Shown here piece by piece: positions 1 through 11,480 of a stretch of 39,582 bases of DNA. The DNA is from Nemertoderma westbladi (lineage: Eukaryota; Xenacoelomorpha; Nemertodermatida; Nemertodermatidae). The stretch's first letter is position 1. Each line of letters starts with the position of its first letter. A program made the translations under genes and the position numbers. The stretch lies in the NCBI GenBank assembly GCA_032718475.1, contig JAUCBJ010001217.1, positions 1-39,582 on the forward strand, read 5' to 3'. The notes under the pieces are model-generated. The model ran no database searches and had not been told where the DNA came from. It worked only from the letters and a program-made list of their open reading frames with translations.

Positions 1-230
1 TATGATATAAAATAAATTAGGCACTGAAATAAAGTATCTAGCAACAATCAATAAAATATTAAAAGCAATATTTCATTACAGATTAAAAAATTATAAAAAC
101 TGATTTCTAAAAACATTGTAAAATTCTAAAAATTAAATTCTAAAAACAGAGTAAAATTATAAAACCGGTTCTAAAAACAGTGTATAAAATCCTAAAAACT
201 GAGTTCGAGTAAAAACTAGCACTCACGCTT
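1..230. repeat. A-rich degenerate repeat flank
   Basis: This A/T-rich stretch contains loosely repeated words such as TTCTAAAAACAGTGTA and AATTCTAAAAA, recurring roughly every 30-40 bases between about 80 and 215. No coding potential is seen. It forms the left border of the large minisatellite and could be part of an older, more diverged tandem repeat. Confidence 0.4.
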
Positions 231-3200
231 TCATAGACAGTCATACATTCCCCATAGACAATCACACATTCCCCATAGACAATCACACATCCCCCATATA
301 CAATCACACATTCTCCTCATAGACAATCACACATTCCCCATAGACAATCACACATCCCCCGTAGACAATCACACATCCCCCATAGACAATCACACATCCC
401 CATAGACAATCACACATCCCCCATAGACAATCACACATCCCCATAGACAATCACACATCCCCATAGACAATCACACATTCCCCATAGACAATCACACATT
501 CCCCATAGACAATCACACATCCCCCGTAGACAATCACACATTCCCCATAGACAATCACACATCCCCCATAGACAATTACACACTCCCCACAGACAATCAC
601 ACATCCCCCATAGAGAATCACACATCCCCCATAGACAATCACACATCCCACATAGACAATCACACATTCCACATAGACAATCACACATTCCACATAGACA
701 ATCACACATTCCCCATAGACAATCACACATCCCCCATAGACAATCACACATTCCCATAGACAATCACACATCCCCCATAGACAATCACACATCCCCATAG
801 ACAATCACACATTCCCCATAGACAATCACACATTCCCCATAGACAATCACACATTCCCCATAGACAATCACACATCCCCCATAGACAATCACACATTCCC
901 CATAGACAATCACACATCCCCCATATACAATCACACATCCCATAGACAATCACACATCCCCCATAGACAATCACACATCCCCCATAGACAATCACACATT
1001 CCCCATAGACAATCACACATCCCCCATATACAATCACACATCCCCATAGACAATCACACATCCCCCATAGACAATCACACATTCCCCATAGACAATCACA
1101 CATCCCCCATATACAATCACACATCCCCATAGACAATCACACATCCCCAATAGACAATCACACATCCCCCATAGACAATCACACATTCCCATAGACAATC
1201 ACACATCCCCCTTAGACAATCACACATCCCCCATAGACAATCACACATCCCCCATAGACAATCACACATTCCCCATAGACAATCACACATCCCCCATATA
1301 CAATCACACATCCCCATAGACAATCACACATCCCCCATATACAATCACACATCCCCATAGACAATCACACATCCCCCATAGAGAATCACACATCCCCCAT
1401 AGACAATCACACATCCCCCATATACAATCACACATCCCCATAGACAATCACACATCCCCCATATACAATCACACATCCCCATAGACAATCACACATCCCC
1501 ATATACAATCACACATCCCCATAGACAATCACACATTCCCCATAGACAATCACACATCCCCCATAGACAATCACACATCCCCCATAGACAATCACACATT
1601 CCCCATAGACAATCACACATCCCCCATATACAATCACACATCCCCATAGACAATCACACATCCCCCATATACAATCACACATCCCCATAGACAATCACAC
1701 ATCCCCCATACACAATCACACATTCCCCATAGACAATCACACATCCCCCATATACAATCACACATCCCCCGTAGACAATCACACATTCCCCATAGACAAT
1801 TACACATCCCCCCTAGACAATTACACATTCCCCACAGACAATCACACATCCCACATAGAGAATCACACATCCCCCATAGACAATCACACATCCCATATAG
1901 ACAATCACACATTCCACATAGACAATCACACATTCCACATAGACAATCACACATTCCCCATAGACAATCACACATCCCCCATAGACAATCACACATTCCC
2001 ATAGACAATCACACATCCCCCATAGACAATCACACATTCCCCATAGACAATCACACATCCCCCATATACAATCACACATCCCCATAGACAATCACACATC
2101 CCCCATAGACAATCACACATTCCCCATAGACAATCACACATCCCCCATATACAATCACACATCCCCATAGACAATCACACATCCCCAATAGACAATCACA
2201 CATTCCCCATAGACAATCACACATTCCCCATAGACAATCACACATTCCCCATAGACAATCACACATCCCCCATAGACAATCACACATTCCCCATAGACAA
2301 TCACACATCCCCCATATACAATCACACATCCCCATAGACAATCACACATCCCCCATAGACAATCACACATTCCCCATAGACAATCACACATTCCCCATAG
2401 ACAATCACACATCCCCAATAGACAATCACACATTCCCCATAGACAATCACACATTCCCCATAGACAATCACACATTCCCCATAGACAATCACACATCCCC
2501 CATAGACAATCACACATTCCCCATAGACAATCACACATCCCCCATATACAATCACACATCCCCATAGACAATCACACATCCCCCATAGACAATCACACAT
2601 TCCCCATAGACAATCACACATCCCCCATAGACAATTACACATTCCCCACAGACAATCACACATCCCCCATAGAGAATCACACATCCCCCATAGACAATCA
2701 CACATCCCACATAGACAATCACACATTCCACATAGACAATCACACATTCCACATAGACAATCACACATTCCCCATAGACAATCACACATCCCCCATAGAC
2801 AATCACACATTCCCATAGACAATCACACATCCCCCTTAGACAATCACACATCCCCCATAGACAATCACACATCCCCCATAGACAATCACACATTCCCCAT
2901 AGACAATCACACATCCCCCATATACAATCACACATCCCCATAGACAATCACACATCCCCCATAGAGAATCACACATCCCCCATAGACAATCACACATCCC
3001 CCATATACAATCACACATCCCCATAGACAATCACACATCCCCCATATACAATCACACATCCCCATAGACAATCACACATCCCCCATAGACAATCACACAT
3101 TCCCCATAGACAATCACACATTCCCCATAGACAATCACACATTCCCCATAGACAATCACACATTCCCCATAGACAATCACACATCCCCCATATACAATCA

Positions 3201-5470
3201 CACATCCCCATAGACAATCACACATCCCCCATAGACAATCACACATCCCCCATATACAATCACACATCCCCCATAGACAATCACACATTCCCCATAGACA
3301 ATCACACATCCCCCATATACAATCACACATCCCCATAGACAATCACACATTCCCCATAGACAATCACACATCCCCCATAGACAATCACACATCCCCCATA
3401 GACAATCACACATTCCCCATAGACAATCACACATCCCCCATATACAATCACACATCCCCATAGACAATCACACATCCCCATAGACAATCACACATCCCCC
3501 ATAGACAATCACACATTCCCCATAGACAATCACACATCCCCCATATACAATCACACATCCCCATAGACAATCACACATCCCCATAGACAATCACACATCC
3601 CCCATAGACAATGACACATCCCCCATAGACAATCACACATTCCCCATAGACAATCACACATCCCCCATATACAATCACACATCCCCATAGACAATCACAC
3701 ATCCCCATAGACAATCACACATCCCCCGTAGACAATCACACATTCCCCATAGACAATCACACATCCCCCATAGACAATTACACATTCCCCACAGACAATC
3801 ACACATCCCCCATAGAGAATCACACATCCCCCATAGACAATCACACATCCCACATAGACAATCACACATTCCACATAGACAATCACACATTCCACATAGA
3901 CAATCACACATTCCCCATAGACAATCACACATCCCCCATAGACAATCACACATTCCCATAGACAATCACACATCCCCCATAGACAATCACACATCCCCCA
4001 TAGACAATCACACATCCCCCATAGACAATCACACATTCCCCATAGACAATCACACATCCCCCATATACAATCACACATCCCCATAGACAATCACACATCC
4101 CCCATATACAAACACACATCCCCATAGACAATCACACATCCCCCATAGAGAATCACACATCCCCCATAGACAATCACACATCCCCCATATACAATTACAC
4201 ATCCCCATAGACAATCACACATCCCCCATATACAATCACACATCCCCATAGACAATCACACATCCCCCATATACAATCACACATCCCCATAGACAATCAC
4301 ACATCCCCCATATACAATCACACATCCCCATAGACAATCACACATGCCCCATATACAATCACACATCCCCCATATACAATCACACATCCCCCATATACAA
4401 TCACACATCCCCATAGACAATCACACATGCCCCATAGACAATCACACATGCCCATAGACAATCACACATGCCCCATATACAATCACACATCCCCCATATA
4501 CAATCACACATCCCCCATATACAATCACACATCCCCATAGACAATCACACATCCCCTATAGACAATCACACATCCCCCGTAGACAATCACACATGCCCCA
4601 TAGACAATCACACATGCCCATAGACAATCACACATGCCCATAGACAATCACACATGCCCCATATACAATCACACATCCCCCATATACAATCACACATCCC
4701 CCATATACAATCACACATCCCCCATATACAATCACACATCCCCCATATACAATCACACATCCCCATAGACAATCACACATCCCCCATAGACAATCACACA
4801 TCCCCCGTAGACAATCACACATCCCCCATAGACAATCACACATCCCCCATAGACAATCACACATGCCTCATAGACAATCACACATGCCCATAGACAATCA
4901 CACATGCCCCATATACAATCACACATCCCCCATATACAATCACACATCCCCCATATACAATCACACATCCCCATAGACAATCACACATCCCCCGTAGACA
5001 ATCACACATCCCCATAGACAATCACACATTCCCCATAGACAATCACACATTCCCCATAGACAATCACACATCCCCATAGACAATCACACATCCCCCATAT
5101 ACAATCACATATCCCCATAGACAATCACACATCCCCATAGACAATCACACATCCCCCATAGACAATCACACATCCCCCATAGACAATCACACATCCCCCA
5201 TAGACAATCACACATCCCCATAGACAATCACACATCCCCCATAGACAATCACACATCCCCCATAGACAATCACACATGCCCCATATACAATCACACATCC
5301 CCCATATACAATCACACATCCCCCATATACAATCACACATCCCCATAGACAATCACACATCCCCCATAGACAATCACACATTCCCCATATACAATCACAC
5401 ATCCCCCATATACAATCACACATCCCCATAGACAATCACACATGCCCCATAGACAATCACACATGCCCCA
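231..5470. repeat. 5.2-kb minisatellite, 20-21 bp unit with 83-bp higher-order period
   Basis: About 250 head-to-tail copies of a unit close to CATAGACAATCACACATCCC. Variants have CATATACA in place of CATAGACA, TTCCCC in place of TCCCCC, and ATGCCCC towards the right end. Units are mostly 21 nt with a 20-nt version (four C instead of five) at intervals, so blocks recur every 83 nt; the same block starts at 1989, 2072 and 2155, and again at 5125 and 5208. A distinctive sub-block with CCACATAGACA units recurs near 640, 1900, 2700 and 3845, indicating larger segmental duplications. The plus strand has almost no G. Minus-strand reading gives stop-free Cys-rich heptapeptides (MCDCLWG) in shifting frames; these are a by-product of the unit length, not genes. 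Confidence 0.95.
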
Positions 5471-6576
5471 GGTTGCCATCCAGGTTGGTTATTTCATTTC
5501 TGATAGTCAGATTTGAAGATTTTTCTGATAGTCAGGCCCAACTGTTATTATTGTAAATTACCCAAATGTATACCTAGATAAGTATTTTTGTTGTACAGTT
5601 GTCCGTACGGCAGTACAAAGTACTTGCTAGGCCTTTACCATTTTGTTATACCAGAATACCTAACTCTCTAAAAGTCTACAAAGTAAAGTAAAGTAGTATA
5701 CAAAGTAGTATAGGTCGACAACCAAACTACATGCATACCTATTGTACATTTTTTTGTTTAAAGGCTCTATACAGAGTAATATAATTATAATAAATGTGAT
5801 CTACAAACCCATACAGTTAAATACAACTCCATGACCCTTATGCCTGCGTCATACATACAGTAGTGAGGCATGCATTTGCATATGTGCACAAGTTTTTTAA
5901 TCCATTCCATGTGAAATGTTATCGATCAAATTTGAAATGATGTTCATTATGTTACAAGAGAAAGTGATATAAGTACCTATTAAATAAATAAAACCTAAAG
6001 ATTATGTATTATGATTAACCATGATATCACTTCACCCCCACCCCGGGGGAATTACGTGAATTGTGTTAGTTTGTTAATTGATTTACTTATCACCAAAGAT
6101 ATAATCTAAATCCGTTGTACAATGATTTATTGCGTACTATTTGAATAAGCCTGTGTGACTAAATAAATCTACATTGACTTTGAGCCGTCACCACTCGTCA
6201 GGTAAACAAAGTCTATTCAATTGATATTAGAGAGATTATTGTTTTATACAATTTAATTAATATCAAAGATATTATGTATTTCAAGTAATTTCATAAATGA
6301 TAAATTTACATATATAATTATTATTAAATTTGGCAACTAAAAAATATTGCTTTTAAATTTAATCATAATTAATAACTAACTGACTAAAGTAACATTTGTT
6401 TAAGGTATTGCAATTGAAATGATTAGGCCTAATGTAGACAGTAACTGCACTCGTTCTTGGGGACTTCGCGCAACACGAGACTCAGTTAACATGGAAAACT
6501 GAAATCCTTGAAGTGAAAACTTATTTGTATTTACAATACACCGCCATAGGACTGACAGAGGAACTGACTTAGTCTG
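5471..6576. other. Unassigned intergenic sequence
   Basis: The minisatellite stops in a GCCCCAGGTTGCC transition and unique A/T-rich sequence follows. I see no convincing ORF, RNA gene or transposon terminus here. It is upstream flank of the SLC28-like gene. Confidence 0.5.
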
Positions 6577-6758
6577 TTATAGGAAGGGATCTAGGGGTCT
6601 TTACCTCGAATGATAAGTTTATTTTACCGAAAATAATTTATCTTTTATTGGCGCAATTGTAGGACTAATCCAATCACATGCGTACTTTTTAACCGGGTAG
6701 TGTACAAATTTATGAATCGCGTAATTTTTCTTGAAATTAATATCTCATATCTATCCAA

Positions 6759-6801
6759 ACCACGTACGCGTTTCGACCTTACTGGGTCTCATCAGCGTGG
6801 T
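6759..6801 (-). ncRNA. Type I hammerhead self-cleaving ribozyme motif with minimal stem III
   Basis: Read on the minus strand, this 43-nt segment has every hammerhead element in order: stem I 5' strand ACCACG, core CTGATGA, stem II GACC / loop CAGTAA / GGTC, core GAAA, a four-base stem III segment CGCG, cleavage doublet TA, and stem I 3' strand CGTGGT. Stem I pairs 6 of 6 and stem II 4 of 4. Cleavage is predicted between plus-strand positions 6765 and 6764. Stem III is too short to be stable in a monomer, but ACGCGT is self-complementary. That is the arrangement known from newt satellite DNA, Penelope-like elements and animal retrozymes, where two RNAs pair to form a dimeric ribozyme. It lies directly 3' of a tRNA-like segment in the same orientation. 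Activity is inferred from sequence only. Confidence 0.8.
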
Positions 6802-6866
6802 GTCGGATTCGAACCTGGGACCTCGAAGTGGAAGCCGAGACTACAACCACTAGGCCACAGGTTCTT
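6800..6866 (-). mobile_element. tRNA-derived SINE-type head (Pol III A and B boxes)
   Basis: On the minus strand this segment contains a canonical B box GGTTCGAATCC (6805-6815) and an A-box-like TGGCCTAGTGG (6847-6857) about 30 bases upstream of it. This is the internal promoter layout of a tRNA gene or tRNA-derived SINE. The cloverleaf is incomplete, so a functional tRNA is unlikely. The hammerhead motif begins immediately downstream, so Pol III transcripts from here would carry the ribozyme. The head sits between the inner inverted repeats of the surrounding foldback element. Confidence 0.7.
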
Positions 6867-7076
6867 GAGATATGGAGTATTAATTTCAAAGCCAGCTGCC
6901 ATTTTATTAGCCCCTGTTTTTTTTATTATTGATAGTAACAATGTGTTGGCAAGCTGTATTTTTCGAGGTATTTGTTATTATACATTTATTATAGGAAGGG
7001 ATCTAGTGATAAAAGATAATTTTCGGTAAAATAAACTTATCATTCGAGGTTAAGACCCCTAAATCCCTTCCTATAA

Positions 7077-7740
7077 TAAATTAAACTACCGGTACCAACC
7101 CACTATATAACTTATTCTGCGTCCGAATTTGATTGTTCTATTTTGCAGTTACTATGACAATCGCTGAAAACAGATGTTTTTATACAAAAATTACTCATTT
7201 GGATATAGACTTCGCGATAAAATTTTACGAAACTGGGAATGTGTTATCTGGACCACTAGTTGAAACTTTTAGTGATACTCAAATTATTCCAGAAATATAT
7301 AGTTACCTTGGTAACTGTATATTAATAAAGTCTATATCATTCCAGTCTATATTCATAACTCTATTTGTAGAAAAACCGCAATATATATAAACTTGGAGTT
7401 TCTTAACTCGACTATAAGGGCCATAGCCGAGCAGATTGAGGTAAATTAAAAAATCCTGATACCATGGCAACCAGGCTAAACAGACGTAAAAATTTATAAA
7501 ATGATAATTTGAAGCACAAGTTGATAGTATTATGACTTGGGACCAACACCTACCCCCACTCTATCACTTATTCTGCATACGAATTACATTGTACTATTTT
7601 TCAGTTTCCAAGACAACCACTGCAAACTGATGTTTTGCTGAAAAGTACATCTTTAATTTTGGACATCAACTACTCAATGAAACTTCCTGTGTAAAACCGA
7701 GCAGTTCTAGAAAACTCCAGTTGCCATGGTGATGGGAGTT
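7077..7740. repeat. Diverged two-copy tandem duplication with X-box-like palindromes
   Basis: Sequence around 7105-7250 (CCCACTATATAACTTATTCTG onward) is repeated in diverged form around 7555-7700 (CCCACTCTATCACTTATTCTG onward), an offset of about 450 bases. The stretch also contains three near-palindromes resembling the RFX X-box: GTTACCTTGGTAAC (7302-7315), TACCATGGCAAC (7460-7471) and GTTGCCATGGTGAT (7720-7733). A short ORF at 7133-7390 has no recognisable domain and spans the duplication, so I do not call it a gene. Confidence 0.45.
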
Positions 7741-9462
7741 GAATTAAGACATATGACTTTTAACTAGAACCAATGAACCGATGAGTCAAAGTGTGTTTAA
7801 TTTTCCTTAGCTTCGTGGTTGCATTTCCTTTAGGAAATGCCTTTCTAGTATCTTAACAATTAACATCTGTTAAAGGTCTTAATTGTCTTGTTTCCGTAAA
7901 TGGTTACTAAATGAGTGCTGGTTCTCTGGTTCCTCTGGGGAATTGAGTTCTAGTGGGAACGCACTGAAAATTAGTCGTCAGACTTTCTGCATACTCCCTG
8001 GCCTAACGGCTGTTACTTTTTTTTACTTTTGTGTCATTAGCTAGATATTACAAGTTTAGTGATGCCATCTGGCGGCATGTTAGGTGATCTTGAAGATTAA
8101 TTATTAGATCGGTTACAAGTCGGTTAGCTACGGAAGTCGATAACGGCCACCGCTCCTCTCACACACAGAACACCCCCATACACATCAGTTTTAATGTGCG
8201 TGGCAAGGTGAAGTACCGGTAAACAACTGCACACGAACGAGTAGTATTGCGAGAGCCAAGAGGCAACGCGTTAAGAAAATAATAGTTTATAATTTAAATA
8301 TTTCCGGATATCGGAGATCACAAGAATGTGAATTAATTACACTAGGATAGTAAATTACGTGATGCATTATATTCCAATCACGCCAATAATGGATGGCGAA
8401 GCTTTAAAATATCCTCTGATTTCCATAAAATTATCACGAATTATTTTATATTCCCCCGAGGAGTATGAACTCTCTGATATTTTCTCTTCATGTTTAATTA
8501 AGCTACGTTTCTATGTGAGTAGGCTGTCCCTGTGAGTTATCACAGGATTAATTATGAGTGTAGGATTAACCTTAAGGCGCGTGCCTTAGGGCCAGCCGAA
8601 AATACGGGCCATTTTTTCTCAGCGAGTCATTCCTGTGAAAAAAAATATATTTATCTGAAAAGTGCAAGTAGCCAGTAAGTCACACACCATCAGAGCTTAT
8701 CGTTCTTAGGGTGATCAGATCACTTTTTCAATGTAGAATCATGTCAATAACTATCTCTACCTTGCCTTAGCTATCGCCCGAAGGGTCAGAAAGTGTGCAT
8801 GCTTGTGATATTGCGTCTGTATTCAGTCAGTTTGTGTAATGTCAAGCAGTACATCATTTATATATCGTATAGGGCGTATTGTCATCGTTATAATACTGTC
8901 ATCAACTCAGGCTAAGGTCAATTGTAATGTAAAGGCTTAGTACGTTTTATCGAACTCCAGATCAAATCGATCTTGTTCCGAACTTGCTCAAGTTCGCGTG
9001 GCGACGCCCCACGAACGTATTTTTTATTAGGCTAACTGAGAATGTATTAGGTATAATTAATTAGTGTTCTTTATTTTTTATTTCTAATACAGTAAGACCT
9101 CTTCGCAGAATAAACTGGTCTTTGGGGCCGTTTCCAAGGTTGCGGATTGGGATAACATTTCACACATCCCACTAAGTATTACATTAGATGGGAGGCAGTT
9201 TACTTGGTTGATGCAAGTCATTCTTGGTTTGCAACTTCCAATCCCATCTGTTTAGAGTTTGCTTTCGTTTAAAGCCATCTTGGTGGCGTTCTCATATAAA
9301 TATTAGAAATAAGTATTGACAGCGTTAATGGTATATGCACTTTTCATATGCACAATTTTCGATAATATATTTTGCATAATGAAAAACATAAACTTCACTG
9401 TGTAAAAGAAATTGTATATCGCAACCGCTTTAGTTACAGAGGTAAAACAGCATTGATCAGTA
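7741..9462. promoter_or_regulatory. Upstream flank of the SLC28-like gene, probable promoter/5'UTR region
   Basis: No ORF or transposon signature is visible. Because the first coding exon appears to start at 9463, the promoter and any non-coding 5' exon should lie here or within 8.0-9.46 kb. I cannot identify a transcription start, a TATA box in a convincing position, or a splice donor for an upstream exon. Assignment is by position only. Confidence 0.25.
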
Positions 9463-9570
9463 ATGCATAAAGCAAGTATCACTTATAGTACTGGGAGTAG
9501 TGGAAAGGATAGAGATGTTCTGATGATAGATCCTGAGTTCCTAGGAGATATGGTCCTCCAGGATAATAAG
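9463..9570 (+). CDS. SLC28A3-like: SLC28-like concentrative nucleoside transporter, predicted coding exon 1 (N-terminal cytosolic tail)
   Basis: The ATG at 9463 opens a 36-codon frame (begins MHKASITYS, ends LQDNK) that ends exactly at the splice donor AAG|GTGAGA, intron starting at 9571. An in-frame TGA at 9454-9456 lies just upstream, and the ATG has a G at -3. The exon ends in phase 0 and the next exon starts in phase 0, so the frames join. The peptide is hydrophilic and acidic, as expected for the poorly conserved cytosolic N-terminus of this family; there is no sequence match to a known domain. The call therefore rests on the donor, the phase, the upstream stop and position. A different upstream exon 1 remains possible. 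Confidence 0.6.
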
Positions 9571-11092
9571 GTGAGAATCAATACATAATCAAAATGGTTT
9601 GAAAAACCGAGACTGGGGGGAAACTTGACGACGCAATTCCCATCTCGACGAATTAATATCTCGTCAAAAATAAATTATAAATTTATGGAAAGGAGTAGGT
9701 TACAGTCGTACGTTATTATAACCAAAACAATAAACTAAAGTCCATAGAACATGTTACAGTTTTATTATAGGGAGTAATCGGCTGTTATTTGCGTCGATTT
9801 TCCCCTGGGGAGGGATGAATTTTGTTCGCGTCGAAAGTTTCCCCCCTATCTGGAAAAACCACTTTAACAACTAAACTCGATATTAATAAAATAAAAACAA
9901 TGCCAGAGTATGGTTCAATTATTATACAATTTATTGTATATTCAATTTAATATAATTTTTTAACAATCACGAAATTAAGTCTAAGCAATAAAACGAGATA
10001 TAAAATAAAATTCATATTTCTTGTTAATATTATAAAATAAGACATCAAAAATATATAGCTCTTCTCCTAGCAGCCCACTCCCATTCAATCCACCGCTTAA
10101 TCTCCGTCTCCGTCCTCCAGCCCAAGCAGCCACCGTGACCGTTTCCCATCACTCACAGAGGCACAGACCTACCGCCCGCACTAAATACCAAAAACTACAG
10201 TACGTAATATTGATTTAAATTAATTTAATTTTAATACATTTTATGTATTCTCGTTATGATTGATTGATTGATTGAAATTTAATGTCATGGGCCTTCTTGC
10301 CCCCAACCAACAATGCTTTACATGACAGCAAACAATAATACATAAAATATAAAGATAACAAATTGAACCAGATTTAGAGATAATATAAATTCACCTTAAA
10401 TCTTACAAAAATGATAATACATCAGATTTACCCTAATAAATATAATAATACACGTTAAATCATACAAGATATACCCTAACTGTAATAATAATAATAACTT
10501 GATCTACACTGAATTATATAAGTTATTTCTTCTAATATCACACATTTTTGAAATAATTCGTCCTGAATATTTATTCGTCCCGTTATATTTATTTTTATTT
10601 ATATTTCTTTATGTTTATATTCTATTTAGTAACATATATTTAGTCTATATTAAAATTTAATTGACAATTGACAGAAGAACTGTAAGCTGAAATCTGTAAG
10701 TCATTTTTCGTCCCAGACTGATAATTAGCAAAGAGTTAATCGACTCTACTATTGGCTCCCAACAACTATGGCATCCGACACATAGATACATAGACATTTG
10801 GATAACAAGTTCGCTAATGGCTTGCAGTTCTGACTCACTTTAATGAGACCATCAATTTAATTTCCTTTTAAATACAAATTAACATACATTGTTTGGGTAA
10901 TTTGGAAGTTTTATGTTCTGTAATGTTTAATAAGTTTCATTTTACCCAGATATTAACAAACAACCGCTGCATATAATTAAAGCCATAGGCTATACAGATA
11001 TCCACAAAAGTTAGTAGCATTAATTATTGTGTTTTTAACACGATTAAATTTATTCTATTTCTATCTATTTAATTTTTTTACTTTCCATTCAG
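9571..11092. other. Intron 1 of the SLC28-like gene
   Basis: This intron has a GTGAGA donor at 9571 and a TTCCATTCAG acceptor ending at 11092 behind a T-rich tract. It contains a possible decayed foldback: ACTGGGGGGAAACTT at 9611-9625 is mirrored in inverted form near 9835-9850. A short (GATT)n run lies near 10258-10275. No other gene is seen. Confidence 0.6.
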
Positions 11093-11480
11093 GGGTTTGC
11101 ACCTTCCCCTTCGATAACGGCCTCAGACACGAGTGAAACTCAAACATTGAACCGCCGTGCCCGTGTGAGCGCGAAGGAGAGACGGGGAACTAATCGGGTA
11201 GAGATGGCCAATCTCTCACCGTTCAAGGAGTCCGATATGGAGGCGGCATTGGATGAGGACGTAACGATGAGAAACCGACCACAATCCGAGGAGACATCCA
11301 ATGAAGAAGACAACAGGAGTCGTGATAACAGTAAACATATGACGATCTATCGTCCAGATTTGATGCATGGATGTTATAACATAGGAGAATACGTGGTTAA
11401 ATTGAGAGTAAACAGTATTGAGTTCTACCACGAACATAGTTGTATTATCCTACCAGTTGTGTTATCGATATTAGCAACAG
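11093..11480 (+). CDS. SLC28A3-like: SLC28-like concentrative nucleoside transporter, exon 2 (cytosolic N-terminus to start of first membrane helix)
   Basis: Open from the AG acceptor at 11091-11092 to the donor ACAG|GTTAGA at 11481, 129 codons plus one base. The first about 85 residues are charged and Ser/Glu/Arg-rich (for example QSEETSNEEDNRSRD), which fits the cytosolic tail. After VVKLRVNSIEFYHEH comes a hydrophobic run SCIILPVVLSILAT that continues across the splice junction into exon 3 as one membrane helix. The single left-over G joins the CT of exon 3 to make an alanine codon, so phase is preserved. The reading frame begins before any ATG, so this is an internal exon. Human SLC28 proteins have the same order: variable acidic tail, short linker, first helix. 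Confidence 0.85.

Larger units (their letters stand above)
6577..7076. mobile_element. Foldback (MITE-like) element with ~65-bp terminal inverted repeats
   Basis: The left end (6577-6648) starts TTATAGGAAGGGATCTAG and the right end (7011-7076) is its near-perfect reverse complement, ending ATCCCTTCCTATAA. Both termini share the CCTCGAATGATAAG and TTTATTTTACCGAAAAT blocks. A further direct copy of the first 18 bases lies at 6989-7006, so the right end is itself an 88-bp hairpin. A second, inner pair of imperfect inverted repeats (6731-6752 against 6868-6889, 19 of 22 positions) encloses the tRNA-like and ribozyme segment. No transposase is present, so the element is non-autonomous. The superfamily is unclear; a TA or TTA target duplication is possible. 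Confidence 0.8.

Noticed and set aside
431-5435. More than twenty long minus-strand ORFs encoding MCDCLWG-type Cys-rich repeats
   Set aside because: They arise from a near-21-bp repeat lacking stops; 20-bp units shift the frame arbitrarily and there is no unique flanking coding sequence.
231-5470. CRISPR array
   Set aside because: Units are contiguous without unique spacers, no cas genes, and the window is eukaryotic; it is a minisatellite.
6800-6866. Functional tRNA gene
   Set aside because: A and B boxes are present but acceptor and anticodon stems do not form a full cloverleaf; SINE head is the better reading.
7133-7390. 85-codon plus ORF as a gene
   Set aside because: No domain, and it covers one copy of a diverged duplication whose other copy is not open.
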